From contig JAIRTG010000052.1 of the NCBI GenBank assembly GCA_031255055.1, positions 1 to 8,313 on the forward strand: a stretch of 8,313 bases of DNA, read 5' to 3'. Of this stretch, positions 1 through 7,300 are shown in pieces (positions within the stretch are counted from its first letter, which is position 1; the number at the start of each line of letters is the position of its first letter). The DNA comes from Prevotellaceae bacterium. Its GTDB lineage: Bacteria > Bacteroidota > Bacteroidia > Bacteroidales > Paludibacteraceae. The notes under the pieces are model-generated. The model ran no database searches and was not told the origin of the DNA. It saw only the letters and a program-made list of their open reading frames with translations. The translations under genes and the position numbers were made by a program.

Positions 1-3
1 AAT

Positions 4-149
4 CACTAAACACTAATCACTATAAACACTGTCTTACGGGGCGTTGCGGGGCAGCGCCCCGCAGAGGGGGTAGCGGAAGACCGCCAACGGCGGGCTGAAG
101 CGAGGGGGAGACTTCCCCCCCCCCTAATTCTCTTTTTTAGTGTTTAGTG
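4..149. repeat. GC-rich block bounded by 13-bp inverted repeats (miniature element-like)
   Basis: CACTAAACACTAA at 4-16 is the exact reverse complement of TTAGTGTTTAGTG at 137-149. The core between them is far more GC-rich than its flanks and folds into successive hairpins: an 8-bp stem TGCGGGGC (45-52) with GCCCCGCA (56-63), a 5-bp CCGCC/GGCGG stem around 82-94, and GGGGGA/TCCCCC around 105-119. It ends in a run of ten C (115-124). No ORF of note lies inside. The layout (short AT-rich terminal repeats around a non-coding, strongly structured core) resembles a non-autonomous miniature inverted-repeat element or a dispersed intergenic repeat. It could also act as a transcription stop for the gene ending at 269. 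No clear target-site duplication is visible. The inverted repeat is seen directly; the mobile nature is inference. Confidence 0.55.
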
Positions 150-284
150 CGGATTCGCTATGATTCATCATTCATCGCTAATCATTAAACACTAAATTAG
201 CGGTAGGGATGCGTCAGTGAGTTTAGTGTCCGGATTCGCACGGTTCATCACGAATCGTTAAACACGAATCACGAACCATTAATC
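136..284. repeat. Degenerate short direct and inverted repeats downstream of the Elp3-like gene
   Basis: Two related stretches lie head to tail. One starts TTTAGTGCGGATTCGC (143-158) and runs through TTCATCATTCATCGC to TTAAACACTAAA (185-196). The second starts TTTAGTGTCCGGATTCGC (222-239) and runs through TTCATCACGAATCG to TTAAACACGAATCAC (258-272). TTTAGTGTTTA (136-146) is also an exact inverted match of TAAACACTAAA (186-196). The second copy runs into the Elp3-like gene: its stop codon and last few codons (269-284) are made of repeat-like sequence. Similar words recur at 2747-2863 on the other side of the two-gene unit. No function can be assigned. Confidence 0.5.
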
Positions 285-1675
285 GGTCGATCTGAGACCA
301 GGAAGTGAAACTGTTCGATGGCGTCTGACTTACCGAAGTCGGGATACTTTGCCAAATAATACTCGTTGATATGTCTGTAACCTCTTTCGATAAACCACTT
401 TGCGGCGCCAAAAGAAGGCTTTATGAAAATAAAATCAATCTGCTCATCCTTTGCCCGATCTTCCATTGCCTTCAACAGCGCCGTCCCCGTACCAATGTGC
501 TGACATCCTGTTTTTTGTACGTTTTTGGTTCCCACCGGCAGCATATCGCCAAGTACCCGCAGGTCTCGGATGATGGCCGCTTTTTTTGAAAGAAAATCCA
601 ATCGACCGTATCCTGTCACCATGCGGCTTCCGACCAATGCCTCAAAACAGTAACGGTGTGTCCCCTGCGACCGACTGCTTATCGTGCAGTTGTTCGGGCG
701 AATGTTCCAATCGTCCGTACAGTTGTTTATCGACCGTTGCCATAAGCAGTTGCTCACTTCGGAAAAGATTTTTCTGTCGATTTCTTCGGCCACTCCGGCT
801 GCTATTTTTTCGGGAGAAATGATGCGCTGTATCCTGTTGATATGAACATAGCCCGGTATGTCGGGATAACATGCTTTTAGCAAATGAATGTATTCTTCGG
901 TTGTATAAGGCCTCCAAAGCCCTTTTTTGAACAGCGTTCGCAGTCGATTTTGCTGCACATAACGGTCTTTCAGCAACAAACAGGGGTAAATTTTTATGGC
1001 ATCCGGTGCGTATTCGTCTCTCCAAAGCGTTTCGGTTAATCCTTTTTTGTCGGTTTCCCGACAACTGCCCGGCAATCCGACCATCATTTGATAGACGACC
1101 TCAAAACCAAATTGTCGTAAAAGTTGCGTGGTCTTTCGGACGGAAGCTGTGTCGTGACCCCGTTTGTTGTATGCCAATACGCTGTCGTCCAAACTCTGTA
1201 CGCCGATTTCGACGGTCGTAATCCCCAGTTCGACAAATAGCCGGCATTTTTTTTCATCTATCTGGTCGGGACGTGTTTCTATTTTGTATGTCACGCATTT
1301 ATCTTTTGCCTCGTTTTGTCGATCTTTTGCTTCTTTCAGGGTGGCGGATCGACTGTTGTTCAAAAAGTCGTACATCTCTTTGGTATATTGTCGCAAATAG
1401 TCTTCGTTGTGTCGGGCAAAAGAATCGCCCTTGACGGCAAAATCGCATTTGATGCCGGTATCTTTTTGCAGCCGATAGCGACTAAATCGTTTTTCGAGTT
1501 GCCTGCCGCCGTTCCACCCCGCGTCTTTTGCCAAAAGGGTGTCTTCGTTTTCGGTTGTACTTTTTGTGTATCCTTTTTGCGAAAAGCAGTAGAGACATTT
1601 CCCCCCGCAAACGTCCGGCCTGTTATACAGCACGAATGTTATCTTACCGTGACTCTTTCTTAATGGCGTTCTCAT
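269..1675 (-). CDS. Divergent Elp3-like radical SAM / GNAT acetyltransferase-fold protein
   Basis: This is a 468-aa protein with the Elp3 two-domain layout. The radical SAM half carries C23-x3-C27-x2-C30 for the 4Fe-4S cluster, IETRPD (132-137), an Elp3-type VEIGVQSLDD (155-164) followed by KRGH (171-174), DAIKIYP (225-231), RPYTTEE (255-261) and RIQRIISPEKIAAGV (281-295). The GNAT half has IIRDLRVLGDMLPVG (368-382) and an acetyl-CoA-binding-like QHIGTG (392-397). Elp3 enzymes install the carboxymethyl group on wobble U34 of tRNA using SAM and acetyl-CoA, so the likely substrate is tRNA. Several features are odd. The N-terminal tRNA-binding extension of usual Elp3 is absent, and an in-frame stop lies five codons before the ATG. 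The cysteine loop is one residue shorter than the usual CPHGxCxYC. The usual GGTF is replaced by KGDSF (82-86). The CRCIR-type segment is replaced by a cysteine- and asparagine-rich stretch (about 300-345). It overlaps the upstream membrane-protein gene by 32 nt, which suggests coupled translation. The Elp3 fold is confident; retained U34 activity is not. Confidence 0.85.
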   Translation of the reverse strand: MRTPLRKSHGKITFVLYNRPDVCGGKCLYCFSQKGYTKSTTENEDTLLAKDAGWNGGRQLEKRFSRYRLQKDTGIKCDFAVKGDSFARHNEDYLRQYTKEMYDFLNNSRSATLKEAKDRQNEAKDKCVTYKIETRPDQIDEKKCRLFVELGITTVEIGVQSLDDSVLAYNKRGHDTASVRKTTQLLRQFGFEVVYQMMVGLPGSCRETDKKGLTETLWRDEYAPDAIKIYPCLLLKDRYVQQNRLRTLFKKGLWRPYTTEEYIHLLKACYPDIPGYVHINRIQRIISPEKIAAGVAEEIDRKIFSEVSNCLWQRSINNCTDDWNIRPNNCTISSRSQGTHRYCFEALVGSRMVTGYGRLDFLSKKAAIIRDLRVLGDMLPVGTKNVQKTGCQHIGTGTALLKAMEDRAKDEQIDFIFIKPSFGAAKWFIERGYRHINEYYLAKYPDFGKSDAIEQFHFLVSDRPINGS

Positions 1676-2555
1676 CGTCTGAAAATTTTATTCCTTTGTC
1701 TGTCCAACTGAAAATTTCGACGGTTTCGCTGTCCTGCCATAAAAAGTCGAGCTGGTTTTTGCAGTTCTGAAACGTTGTCTTTACATCTCCCTCTTTTCTT
1801 ATTTCGTAGCGAGGCCCATTTGCATCTGTGGGGTCGAACAAGCTGATGAACATTTTGTCGGGATTGTTGCTGTTTTCGGCTTCGATATAGCTGATGCCGT
1901 AATTGATGAACTGATTTGACAGTTTGATTACCAAAGAGGTGTTTTTTGCCAGTTTGACGTCGGAATGCCGGGTTGCAAATTCTTTCAGTTCGTGTATAAT
2001 GGCGGTTAGCCGGTCGCTGACGTTTTGGCCGGTTGCCTTTTTTTCGCGCTGCTCGATCAGGGATACTAATTTGGATGCGGGATTTAAAAAGATGATTCTT
2101 ACTTCTACGTTCTCTCTTTCGCGGAGTTTTTTTACCCAGTTGCTTTTTTCTTTCTTTTTTTTGCAGATGTTGCGAATCAGGTGTTCGGGAGCGATGCCGC
2201 AGAGGTGTATTTTTTTCGCTACGTTATAGATGCCGTCGTAATAGTTTTTCCCGTTCAGGTCTTTTATTTTGCTCGTTTGTAGAAAGATACAATTGATATG
2301 TATCGCTTTGACGGTTTCGGAAACAGATTTTTCGATGGATGTCCTGATCAGCTCTTTTTCGTCTTTGTTGGTGAGGAAATAGGTTAATATGAATATCAAA
2401 AACGAACTCGCCAAACCTGTTATCAGTCCGGATAGCAGCGCCAAATTTGTCGCTTTTAGCTTTGCGAACAGTGTTGCGATGCTGTCAAATGTCATCAGGT
2501 ACAAAAGAATCAGCAAAAGAATGATGGCTGTCAAAAACCAGGTTCTTATTTTCAT
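1644..2555 (-). CDS. Two-helix membrane protein with a phospholipase-D-fold-like cytoplasmic domain
   Basis: This is a 303-aa protein from the ATG at 2555; a TTG three codons upstream (2564) would add MIT but is less likely. It opens with two hydrophobic helices (about residues 7-22 and 38-62) joined by a short loop, followed by a charged linker and a soluble C-terminal domain of about 200 residues. That domain has alternating beta and helix segments: KKIHLCGIAPEHLI (114-127), VEVRIIFLNPAS (150-161) and RYEIRKEGDVKTTFQNC (249-265), then FLWQDSE (271-277). This order (strand with Gly, then V-x-V-R-I-x-x-L-x-P, then a C-terminal F-L-W) is what I associate with PLD-like domains used as sensors or regulators. 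No HxKxxxxD catalytic motif is present, so phosphodiesterase activity is not expected. It probably sits in the inner membrane with the C-terminal domain in the cytoplasm. Its last 32 nt overlap the Elp3-like gene, implying one transcript and coupled translation. The protein family is not recognised with certainty. Confidence 0.75.
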   Translation of the reverse strand: MKIRTWFLTAIILLLILLYLMTFDSIATLFAKLKATNLALLSGLITGLASSFLIFILTYFLTNKDEKELIRTSIEKSVSETVKAIHINCIFLQTSKIKDLNGKNYYDGIYNVAKKIHLCGIAPEHLIRNICKKKKEKSNWVKKLRERENVEVRIIFLNPASKLVSLIEQREKKATGQNVSDRLTAIIHELKEFATRHSDVKLAKNTSLVIKLSNQFINYGISYIEAENSNNPDKMFISLFDPTDANGPRYEIRKEGDVKTTFQNCKNQLDFLWQDSETVEIFSWTDKGIKFSDDENAIKKESR

Positions 2556-2595
2556 AGTAATCAATTTTTATGTTATTGCTTTCATTGGTGATTGA

Positions 2596-2639
2596 CCGAC
2601 GGGGTGAAAAACAGTGGCTTTTTGCCGTATAACCGTCGG
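2596..2639. other. 7-bp inverted repeat in the leader of the membrane-protein gene
   Basis: CCGACGG (2596-2602) and CCGTCGG (2633-2639) are exact reverse complements about 30 nt apart. They lie 41-84 nt upstream of the chosen start, between it and a weak promoter candidate. The inverted repeat could be a leader structure or an operator. A smaller GGC-TTTTT-GCC hairpin sits in the loop. The role is unknown. Confidence 0.3.
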
Positions 2640-2667
2640 CGATTTGTTGGACAAAACATGTCGGGCG

Positions 2668-2675
2668 TAAAAGTA
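2668..2675 (-). promoter_or_regulatory. Weak candidate -7 element for the two-gene unit
   Basis: On the minus strand this reads TACTTTTA, one base away from the Bacteroidota -7 consensus TAnnTTTG. No TTTG -33 element is visible at the usual distance. It lies about 115 nt before the start of the membrane-protein gene. Low confidence. Confidence 0.25.
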
Positions 2676-2739
2676 CGCTTTATGTTGAGTATAGGTTTCG
2701 CTGTTTTTGATGCGAAAAATAGACCGATATGCGAAAAAT

Positions 2740-2940
2740 TTGGCGGTTAACGATTCGTCAGGTGGCGAAATGTTTGAAACAGACCATTAATCATTCGTCG
2801 CTAATGGCTCATTTGCCATTCTTCTTCCTTTTTTCTCAATTCGTTGATGTTTCGCTATCATTCGTTGGTGTTTATTCTTCATTTACGCCTGTCATTTCAC
2901 GGCTTCCGCCAAAGGCGAAACCGGAATATTCCGTACTCTA
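2740..2940. repeat. Repeat remnants and palindromes in gene-free sequence
   Basis: TTAACGATTCGT (2747-2758) is an exact inverted match of ACGAATCGTTAA at 250-261. ATTCGTCGCTAAT (2793-2805) matches ATTCATCGCTAAT at 170-182 with one difference. TTCGCTATCATTC (2851-2863) matches TTCGCTATGATTC at 154-166 with one difference. ACCATTAATC also occurs in both regions. Local hairpins include CCATTA/TAATGG and AATGGC/GCCATT (2784-2820), CGCC-AAA-GGCG (2907-2917) and a 12-bp palindrome CGGAATATTCCG (2922-2933). The same repeat family therefore appears on both sides of the two-gene unit. Short ORFs here have no recognisable protein character. Confidence 0.4.
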
Positions 2941-3226
2941 AAAACATCTTTATCTTTACAAAACTTTTCACAGCAGGGTTTGAAAATTTGCCATAATCGC
3001 GCAAAGATGAAATCAATAATATAGAAAGAAATGCAGCCGGATGTTTGGGAAACTTCGCAAGTTTTGTTAAAAACAGATGCTGTGCGCGTGGATATAGTTC
3101 TACAAGTGAGGATTAAGTTTATATTTTTATATTTTATATATTGAATGTTGATTGATAAATAGGTAATTGATAATTTGGGAATAAAACCGAAAATCAAAAA
3201 TTGTTATGTTTAGTTACCGTATTTCG
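2941..3226. other. AT-rich gene-free stretch
   Basis: I see no credible gene, RNA gene or repeat here. A minus-strand ORF of about 100 codons (2892-3197) crosses it, but its composition is low-complexity, its end is encoded by the palindrome-rich segment before it, and it matches no family I know. The stretch around 3115-3165 is extremely AT-rich. Confidence 0.4.
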
Positions 3227-3256
3227 TAGTATGCCATCCGTGAGGCCCGCGTACTA
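3227..3256. repeat. GTGA hairpin, copy 1
   Basis: Arms TAGTATG (3227-3233) and CGTACTA (3250-3256) pair, allowing one G-T, and CC/GG closes a GTGA loop (3240-3243). The middle of the stem is mismatched, so this is the most degraded copy. A TTTTT run follows on the plus strand, as in a terminator. Confidence 0.5.
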
Positions 3257-3452
3257 TTTTTAGGCTATCGGCGGCATCGGCGGAAGTCGCCAAGTGAAAA
3301 CAAAGAATGAAAATCAGTTGTCATATCACCGCAAGTCTCTTGACTTGCAACAGAATGGCGTGGGTGCTATGCCACGCCGAATTAGAGAGAATCTCTTTCA
3401 GTCTCATCTAAATTTCGGGTCACTCCGGGATTTATAATTCAGGTAAATATTA

Positions 3453-3486
3453 GGCAGTATGTCGTCCGTGAGGATCGCATACTGCC
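3453..3486. repeat. GTGA hairpin, copy 2
   Basis: A perfect 9-bp outer stem GGCAGTATG (3453-3461) with CATACTGCC (3478-3486) is followed inward by two G-T pairs around one C-C mismatch. TCC/GGA then closes the GTGA loop (3468-3471). No long T run follows on either strand. Confidence 0.6.
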
Positions 3487-3683
3487 CTTTGAAAGAACGA
3501 TCGGGTCTGCCCGATGAAAATGATGAATGATGAATTGGAATTGTTGTCATATCCACGTAAGTCTTTCGACTTGCTTCATTGCGGCGTGGAAAAGATGCTG
3601 CGCCGAACCGGAGAGACTTTTTTTGTTCGCTTTTACATATTGAGAGCGCTCCGGTATTTAATTCATGTAAGTTTAGTTTATAT

Positions 3684-3720
3684 AGTATGCTGTCCGTGAG
3701 GATGGCATATTGTTTTTTAT
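3684..3720. repeat. GTGA hairpin, copy 3, followed by a T run
   Basis: AGTATGCTGTCC (3684-3695) pairs along its whole length with GGATGGCATATT (3700-3711), using Watson-Crick and G-T pairs, around a GTGA loop (3696-3699). TTTTTTAT (3713-3720) follows on the plus strand, so in that direction it looks like an intrinsic terminator. A plus-strand transcript ending here is possible but no promoter was identified. Confidence 0.55.
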
Positions 3721-3784
3721 ACCTCTTCCTCTTGTGTCCGTAATGTCCGTACTTGTTGGGTTTCCTGTCTTTTGTCCGCAATAA

Positions 3785-3825
3785 AAAAGGCAGGAAAAAC
3801 GCCTCTGAAGCGTCTCCTGCCTTTT
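3785..3825 (-). terminator. Intrinsic terminator of trxA
   Basis: AAAAGGCAGGA (3785-3795) pairs perfectly with TCCTGCCTTTT (3815-3825), and an inner ACGC/GCGT stem (3799-3802 with 3810-3813) extends the hairpin. Read on the minus strand it ends CCTGCC followed by six T, 17 nt beyond the trxA stop codon. A shorter T run on the other side could make it bidirectional. Confidence 0.85.
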
Positions 3826-3841
3826 CGACAGTTGAATCGTC

Positions 3842-4159
3842 CTATCCTAATAATGCGTTTATTTTTTCTGCGAAGTCGCTCTTTTTGGCGGCTCCCACTA
3901 TTTTGTCGACCAATTTACCTTCTTTAAAAAACATCACTGTCGGGATGCTTCTAATGCCGTATTCCTCGGGCGTGTCCATGTTCTCGTCGACATTCAGTTT
4001 GCCGATTTCTACTCTTCCTTCATATTCCTGTGCCAATTCTTCGATGATAGGGCCTATCATCCTGCAAGGGCCGCACCATTCTGCCCAAAAATCGATTACT
4101 ACCGGTTTGCCGCTTACTATTAGTTCTTTTACGATAGCGTCTGTAAATTGTAAAGCCAT
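3842..4159 (-). CDS. trxA: Thioredoxin
   Basis: This is a 105-aa single-domain cytoplasmic thioredoxin, the normal length for the family. It carries the redox site W28-C29-G30-P31-C32, the buried Asp equivalent (D23 in VIDFWAEWCGPC), the cis-proline loop SIPT (71-74, P73) and the late glycine G89 (IVGA). There is no signal peptide. It reduces protein disulphides such as those of ribonucleotide reductase and peroxiredoxins, and is itself reduced by thioredoxin reductase. The ATG at 4159 follows an A/T-rich leader, and the Met-Ala-Leu-Gln start fits typical TrxA N-termini. It lies about 200 nt downstream of dnaE on the same strand, but a promoter element in the gap and a terminator behind it suggest it can be transcribed alone. 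The identification is secure. Confidence 0.97.
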   Translation of the reverse strand: MALQFTDAIVKELIVSGKPVVIDFWAEWCGPCRMIGPIIEELAQEYEGRVEIGKLNVDENMDTPEEYGIRSIPTVMFFKEGKLVDKIVGAAKKSDFAEKINALLG

Positions 4160-4205
4160 TTTGTATATTTTTTTATAGTTAGTTTTTATGTTAGTTTTCG
4201 GGGGG

Positions 4206-4213
4206 CAAAGGTA
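4206..4213 (-). promoter_or_regulatory. Bacteroidota-type -7 element for trxA
   Basis: On the minus strand this reads TACCTTTG, an exact match to the -7 consensus TAnnTTTG of the Bacteroidota primary sigma factor. It is followed by a run of C and lies about 46 nt before the trxA ATG, a sensible leader length. A clear TTTG -33 box is missing; the upstream sequence is very AT-rich. Confidence 0.6.
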
Positions 4214-4360
4214 TAAAAATTAAATTGTAATCTCTATCATTTAAATTTATAAACTGTCTGTGTTTTCATCGGATTGATAACTGTTACTATATGCTGCTGT
4301 TTAAAATCATTTTTCGACTGTCTTTATTTTTGTTGATTTTTAAATCGAATGCCGGATTTA

Positions 4361-7300
4361 TCAATTGACATCAAATTCGTCGATTATTTCGTTTTCGAGT
4401 TTTGTTTTCAACGCCAGGTATACCTGTTTATTGATGTCGATCCGGTATTGGCGCGAAAACAGCCTGATGTTATGATTCTCCATCTTGTCGTATATTTGAA
4501 AGTAGACATTTGTCTTTCCGCTGTTTCCTTTTATCATATTTATCATTTCGCCGGCAAGTTCATCCGTCAATCTGTCCAGCGGAATGGAGACTTTAACGTC
4601 TTTCACCAGATTGTTTTTTATGCTTGCCAGGTCGTCAATGCTTCTGATTTTGACTTCATATTCTTTTACGGCGTCGGGACTTTCGGGCTTTTTCCATTTG
4701 TTTTTGAAATCTGCGCCCTTTTCCTGCGCCACTCCCTGGAGATACAAATACATGTCTTTTATCATATATTTGCTGAAATCCAAGTAAGTGTCTCCAAACA
4801 AATAGAAATCGAACGAGCCTTCATAATCTTCGAGTGTCAACACGCCGTATGGCCTGTCGTTTTTTGTTTTTCCGTGCCTGAAATCGGTAACGATACCTCC
4901 TATTTTCAAGCTCCGTCCGAGCAGTTCCTCCGGATTTTTCAGTTCGGTTGTTCTTGTGTTGCAGACGTGTTTTATCTCAAACTCGTATTCATCCAACGGA
5001 TGCGCCGACAAGTAAATGCCTATCAATTCTTTTTCTTTGTTCAATTTCTGAAGAGGCGACCATTCCGACGCAAAAGGTATTTCGGGTTTAGAGATTTCTA
5101 CCGAATCGTCGCCGCCAAACAACGAATTGGTCAGGAAAGCCTTGTCGCTTTGATATTTGTTACCGTAGCGGAGCAACGTTTCCATCACGATTTCGCCCTT
5201 GCTGTTTTCGACAAATAACTGTTCGCGGTGCACGTCGCCCAGATTATCGAAAGCGCCGGACAGTCCCAGACTTTCGATCGTCTTTTTGTTACAGGCGGTT
5301 AAATTCACCCGTTCAAAGAAATCGAATATGCTTGTGAACTTTCCGTTTTTCTCACGTTCTTCAACAATTGCGGCGACGGCTCCTTTTCCGACGCCTTTTA
5401 TTCCTCCGAGTCCGAAGCGGATGTCGCCGTCTTTGTTGACCGAAAACGTCAAGTCGCTCTCGTTGATGTCCGGCCCAAGCACATTGATGCCCATGCTTTT
5501 CGACTCGTCCATAAATTTGGCAACTTCCTTGATGTCGGCGATATTGCGGGTTAAGTTGGCCGCCATAAATTCCGAAGGATAATGCGCTTTCAGGTAAGCT
5601 GTTTGATACGCAACCAGAGAGTAACAGGTTGCGTGCGATTTATTGAAGGCATATTTGGCAAATTCGGCCCAATCGTTCCATATTTTTTCTATTTTCTCTA
5701 TCGGGCCGAAGCCATTTTTTGTTGCGCCTTCGATGAATTTCACTTTCAGCGCCGCCATCTTGTCGATCATTTTTTTACCCATCGCCTTACGCAGCTCATC
5801 GGACTGACCGCGTGTGAATCCCGCCAAATCGCGACTGAGAAGCATGACCTGCTCCTGATAAACAGTGATTCCGTAGGTGTCTTCCAATCGCTTTTCCATT
5901 TCGGGAAACGGATAATCGATTGCTTCTTTTCCGTGTTTCCTGCGGATAAACTGGGGGATGTACTGCATCGGCCCCGGACGATACAGGGCGTTCATGGCAA
6001 TCAGGTCTTCAAATTTACTTGGTTGGAGTTGCATCAGGTATTTCTGCATGCCGGGCGATTCAAACTGGAATGTTCCGACTGTTTGACCTTTGCTGAAAAG
6101 GTCGTACGTTTTGGCGTCGTCAATCGGTATTTTATCAATCTCGATGTCAATTCCCTTTGATTTTTTGATATTGGCAATCGCTTCTTTTATAATAGACAAG
6201 GTTTTCAGTCCCAGAAAGTCCATTTTAATCAGTCCGACTTCTTCGATAACCGAGCCTTCGTATTGCGTCACCAGCATTTCCTCCTGCGTTTCTTTATCCA
6301 TCGCGGTACTCAAGGGCACGACGTTGCTCAAATCGTCGGCGCCGATAATGACGCCGCAAGCGTGGACGCCCACCTGTCGCACCGTTCCTTCAAGCATTTC
6401 GGCATATTTGAGGGTATCCGACAGCAGCGAATTGTCGGAATAACGTGCCGAACGTAGTTCCGGAACGTATTTCAAACAGTTCGTAATGTTGACTTTGGTG
6501 TTCTCTCCGTTTTTATTTTCGGAGAAACCGGCGGGAACTAATTTTGCCAGTCTTTCCGATTCGGACAGCGGCAGTTTCTGTACACGGGCAACGTCTTTGA
6601 TGGACGATTTTGTAGCCATCGTTCCGTAGGTAATAATATGTGCAACGCGCTCTTTGCCGTATTTTTCGGTCACCCACCGGAGCACCTGTCCTCTTCCGTC
6701 GTCGTCGAAGTCGATGTCAATATCGGGCATCGAGATACGGTCGGGGTTCAGAAAACGCTCGAACAGCAGATCATATTTCAGCGGGTCGATGTCCGTTATC
6801 CCCAGACAGTATGCCACAACCGACCCTGCCGCCGAACCGCGTCCCGGCCCAACGGAAACGTCCATCTTACGGGCGGCGCTAATAAAATCCTGCACAATAA
6901 GAAAATACCCCGGAAATCCCATCGTCTTCATAACATTCAGTTCAAATTCGACGCGGTCGATCAATTCGTCCGTAATGTTTGAATAGCGTTTTTTGGCGCC
7001 CTCCCAAGCTAATTCGTGCAAAAAATCGGCTTCCAGCTTCACACGGATCACCTTTTCGTATCCGCCGAGAGAGTCGTAACTATTTCCGAATTCTTCCCTC
7101 AGCAGGGCTTCGGTATATTTTTCGCGATAAGCCGTTTCGGTACCAAAACTTTCGGGAATGGGATAAACAGGCATCATCGGGTCGGAATCAATCGTATAAA
7201 ATTCGATTTTATCGGCAATTTCAAGCGTATTTTCCAACGCTTCGGGAATATCCGAAAAAATTCGCCACATTTCTTCGGGTGTTTTCATCCACTCCTGTTT

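Larger units (their letters stand above)
3227..3711. repeat. Tandem structured repeat array, two units of 228 bp with three GTGA-capped hairpins
   Basis: A hairpin with the constant centre TCCGTGAGG (positions 1-2 of the centre vary little) occurs three times, with equivalent bases at 3233, 3461 and 3689, exactly 228 bp apart. Each interval carries the same further landmarks in the same order. These are a small GC hairpin (3279-3291; 3500-3515), TTGTCATATC (3318-3327; 3544-3553), a 7-bp hairpin (GCAAGTC/GACTTGC at 3331-3348; GTAAGTC/GACTTGC at 3557-3574), a second hairpin (GGCGTGG/CCACGCC at 3357-3378; CGGCGTGG/CTGCGCCG at 3582-3605), then a CTCCGG-ATTTA-ATTCA-GTAA block before the next large hairpin. 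Several stem differences between units keep pairing through compensatory or G-T pairs, which argues for selection on structure. It could be a tandem non-coding RNA, a REP/BIME-like dispersed element or a mobile-element remnant. I do not recognise the family. The apparent minus-strand ORF at 3404-3781, with a repeated QYAILTD motif, is an artefact of this repeat. Confidence 0.65.

Noticed and set aside
642..1064. Minus-strand ORF of 140 codons within the Elp3-like gene
   Set aside because: It is a shadow frame; the Elp3-like frame through the same bases carries the conserved motifs continuously into the GNAT domain. A frameshift was considered, but the motifs on both sides are in one frame.
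2892..3197. Minus-strand ORF of 101 codons
   Set aside because: It crosses an AT-rich stretch, ends in palindromic repeat sequence and has no recognisable motif or start context.
3227..3711. CRISPR array
   Set aside because: There are only three copies spaced 228 bp apart, with the intervening DNA itself repeated rather than unique spacers, and no cas genes.
3404..3781. Minus-strand ORF of 125 codons with repeated QYAILTD segments
   Set aside because: The repeated peptide is only the translation of the GTGA hairpin repeats, and the rest is low-complexity basic sequence with no family character.
4300..4344. AT-rich inverted repeat (TTTAAAATCA / TGATTTTTAAA) after dnaE as a terminator
   Set aside because: The stem is almost all A-T with a bulge and a long loop, too weak to call a terminator.
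4349..5218. Plus-strand ORF of 289 codons, rich in Phe and Val
   Set aside because: It is antisense to dnaE, and its composition is what results from reading the coding strand backwards.
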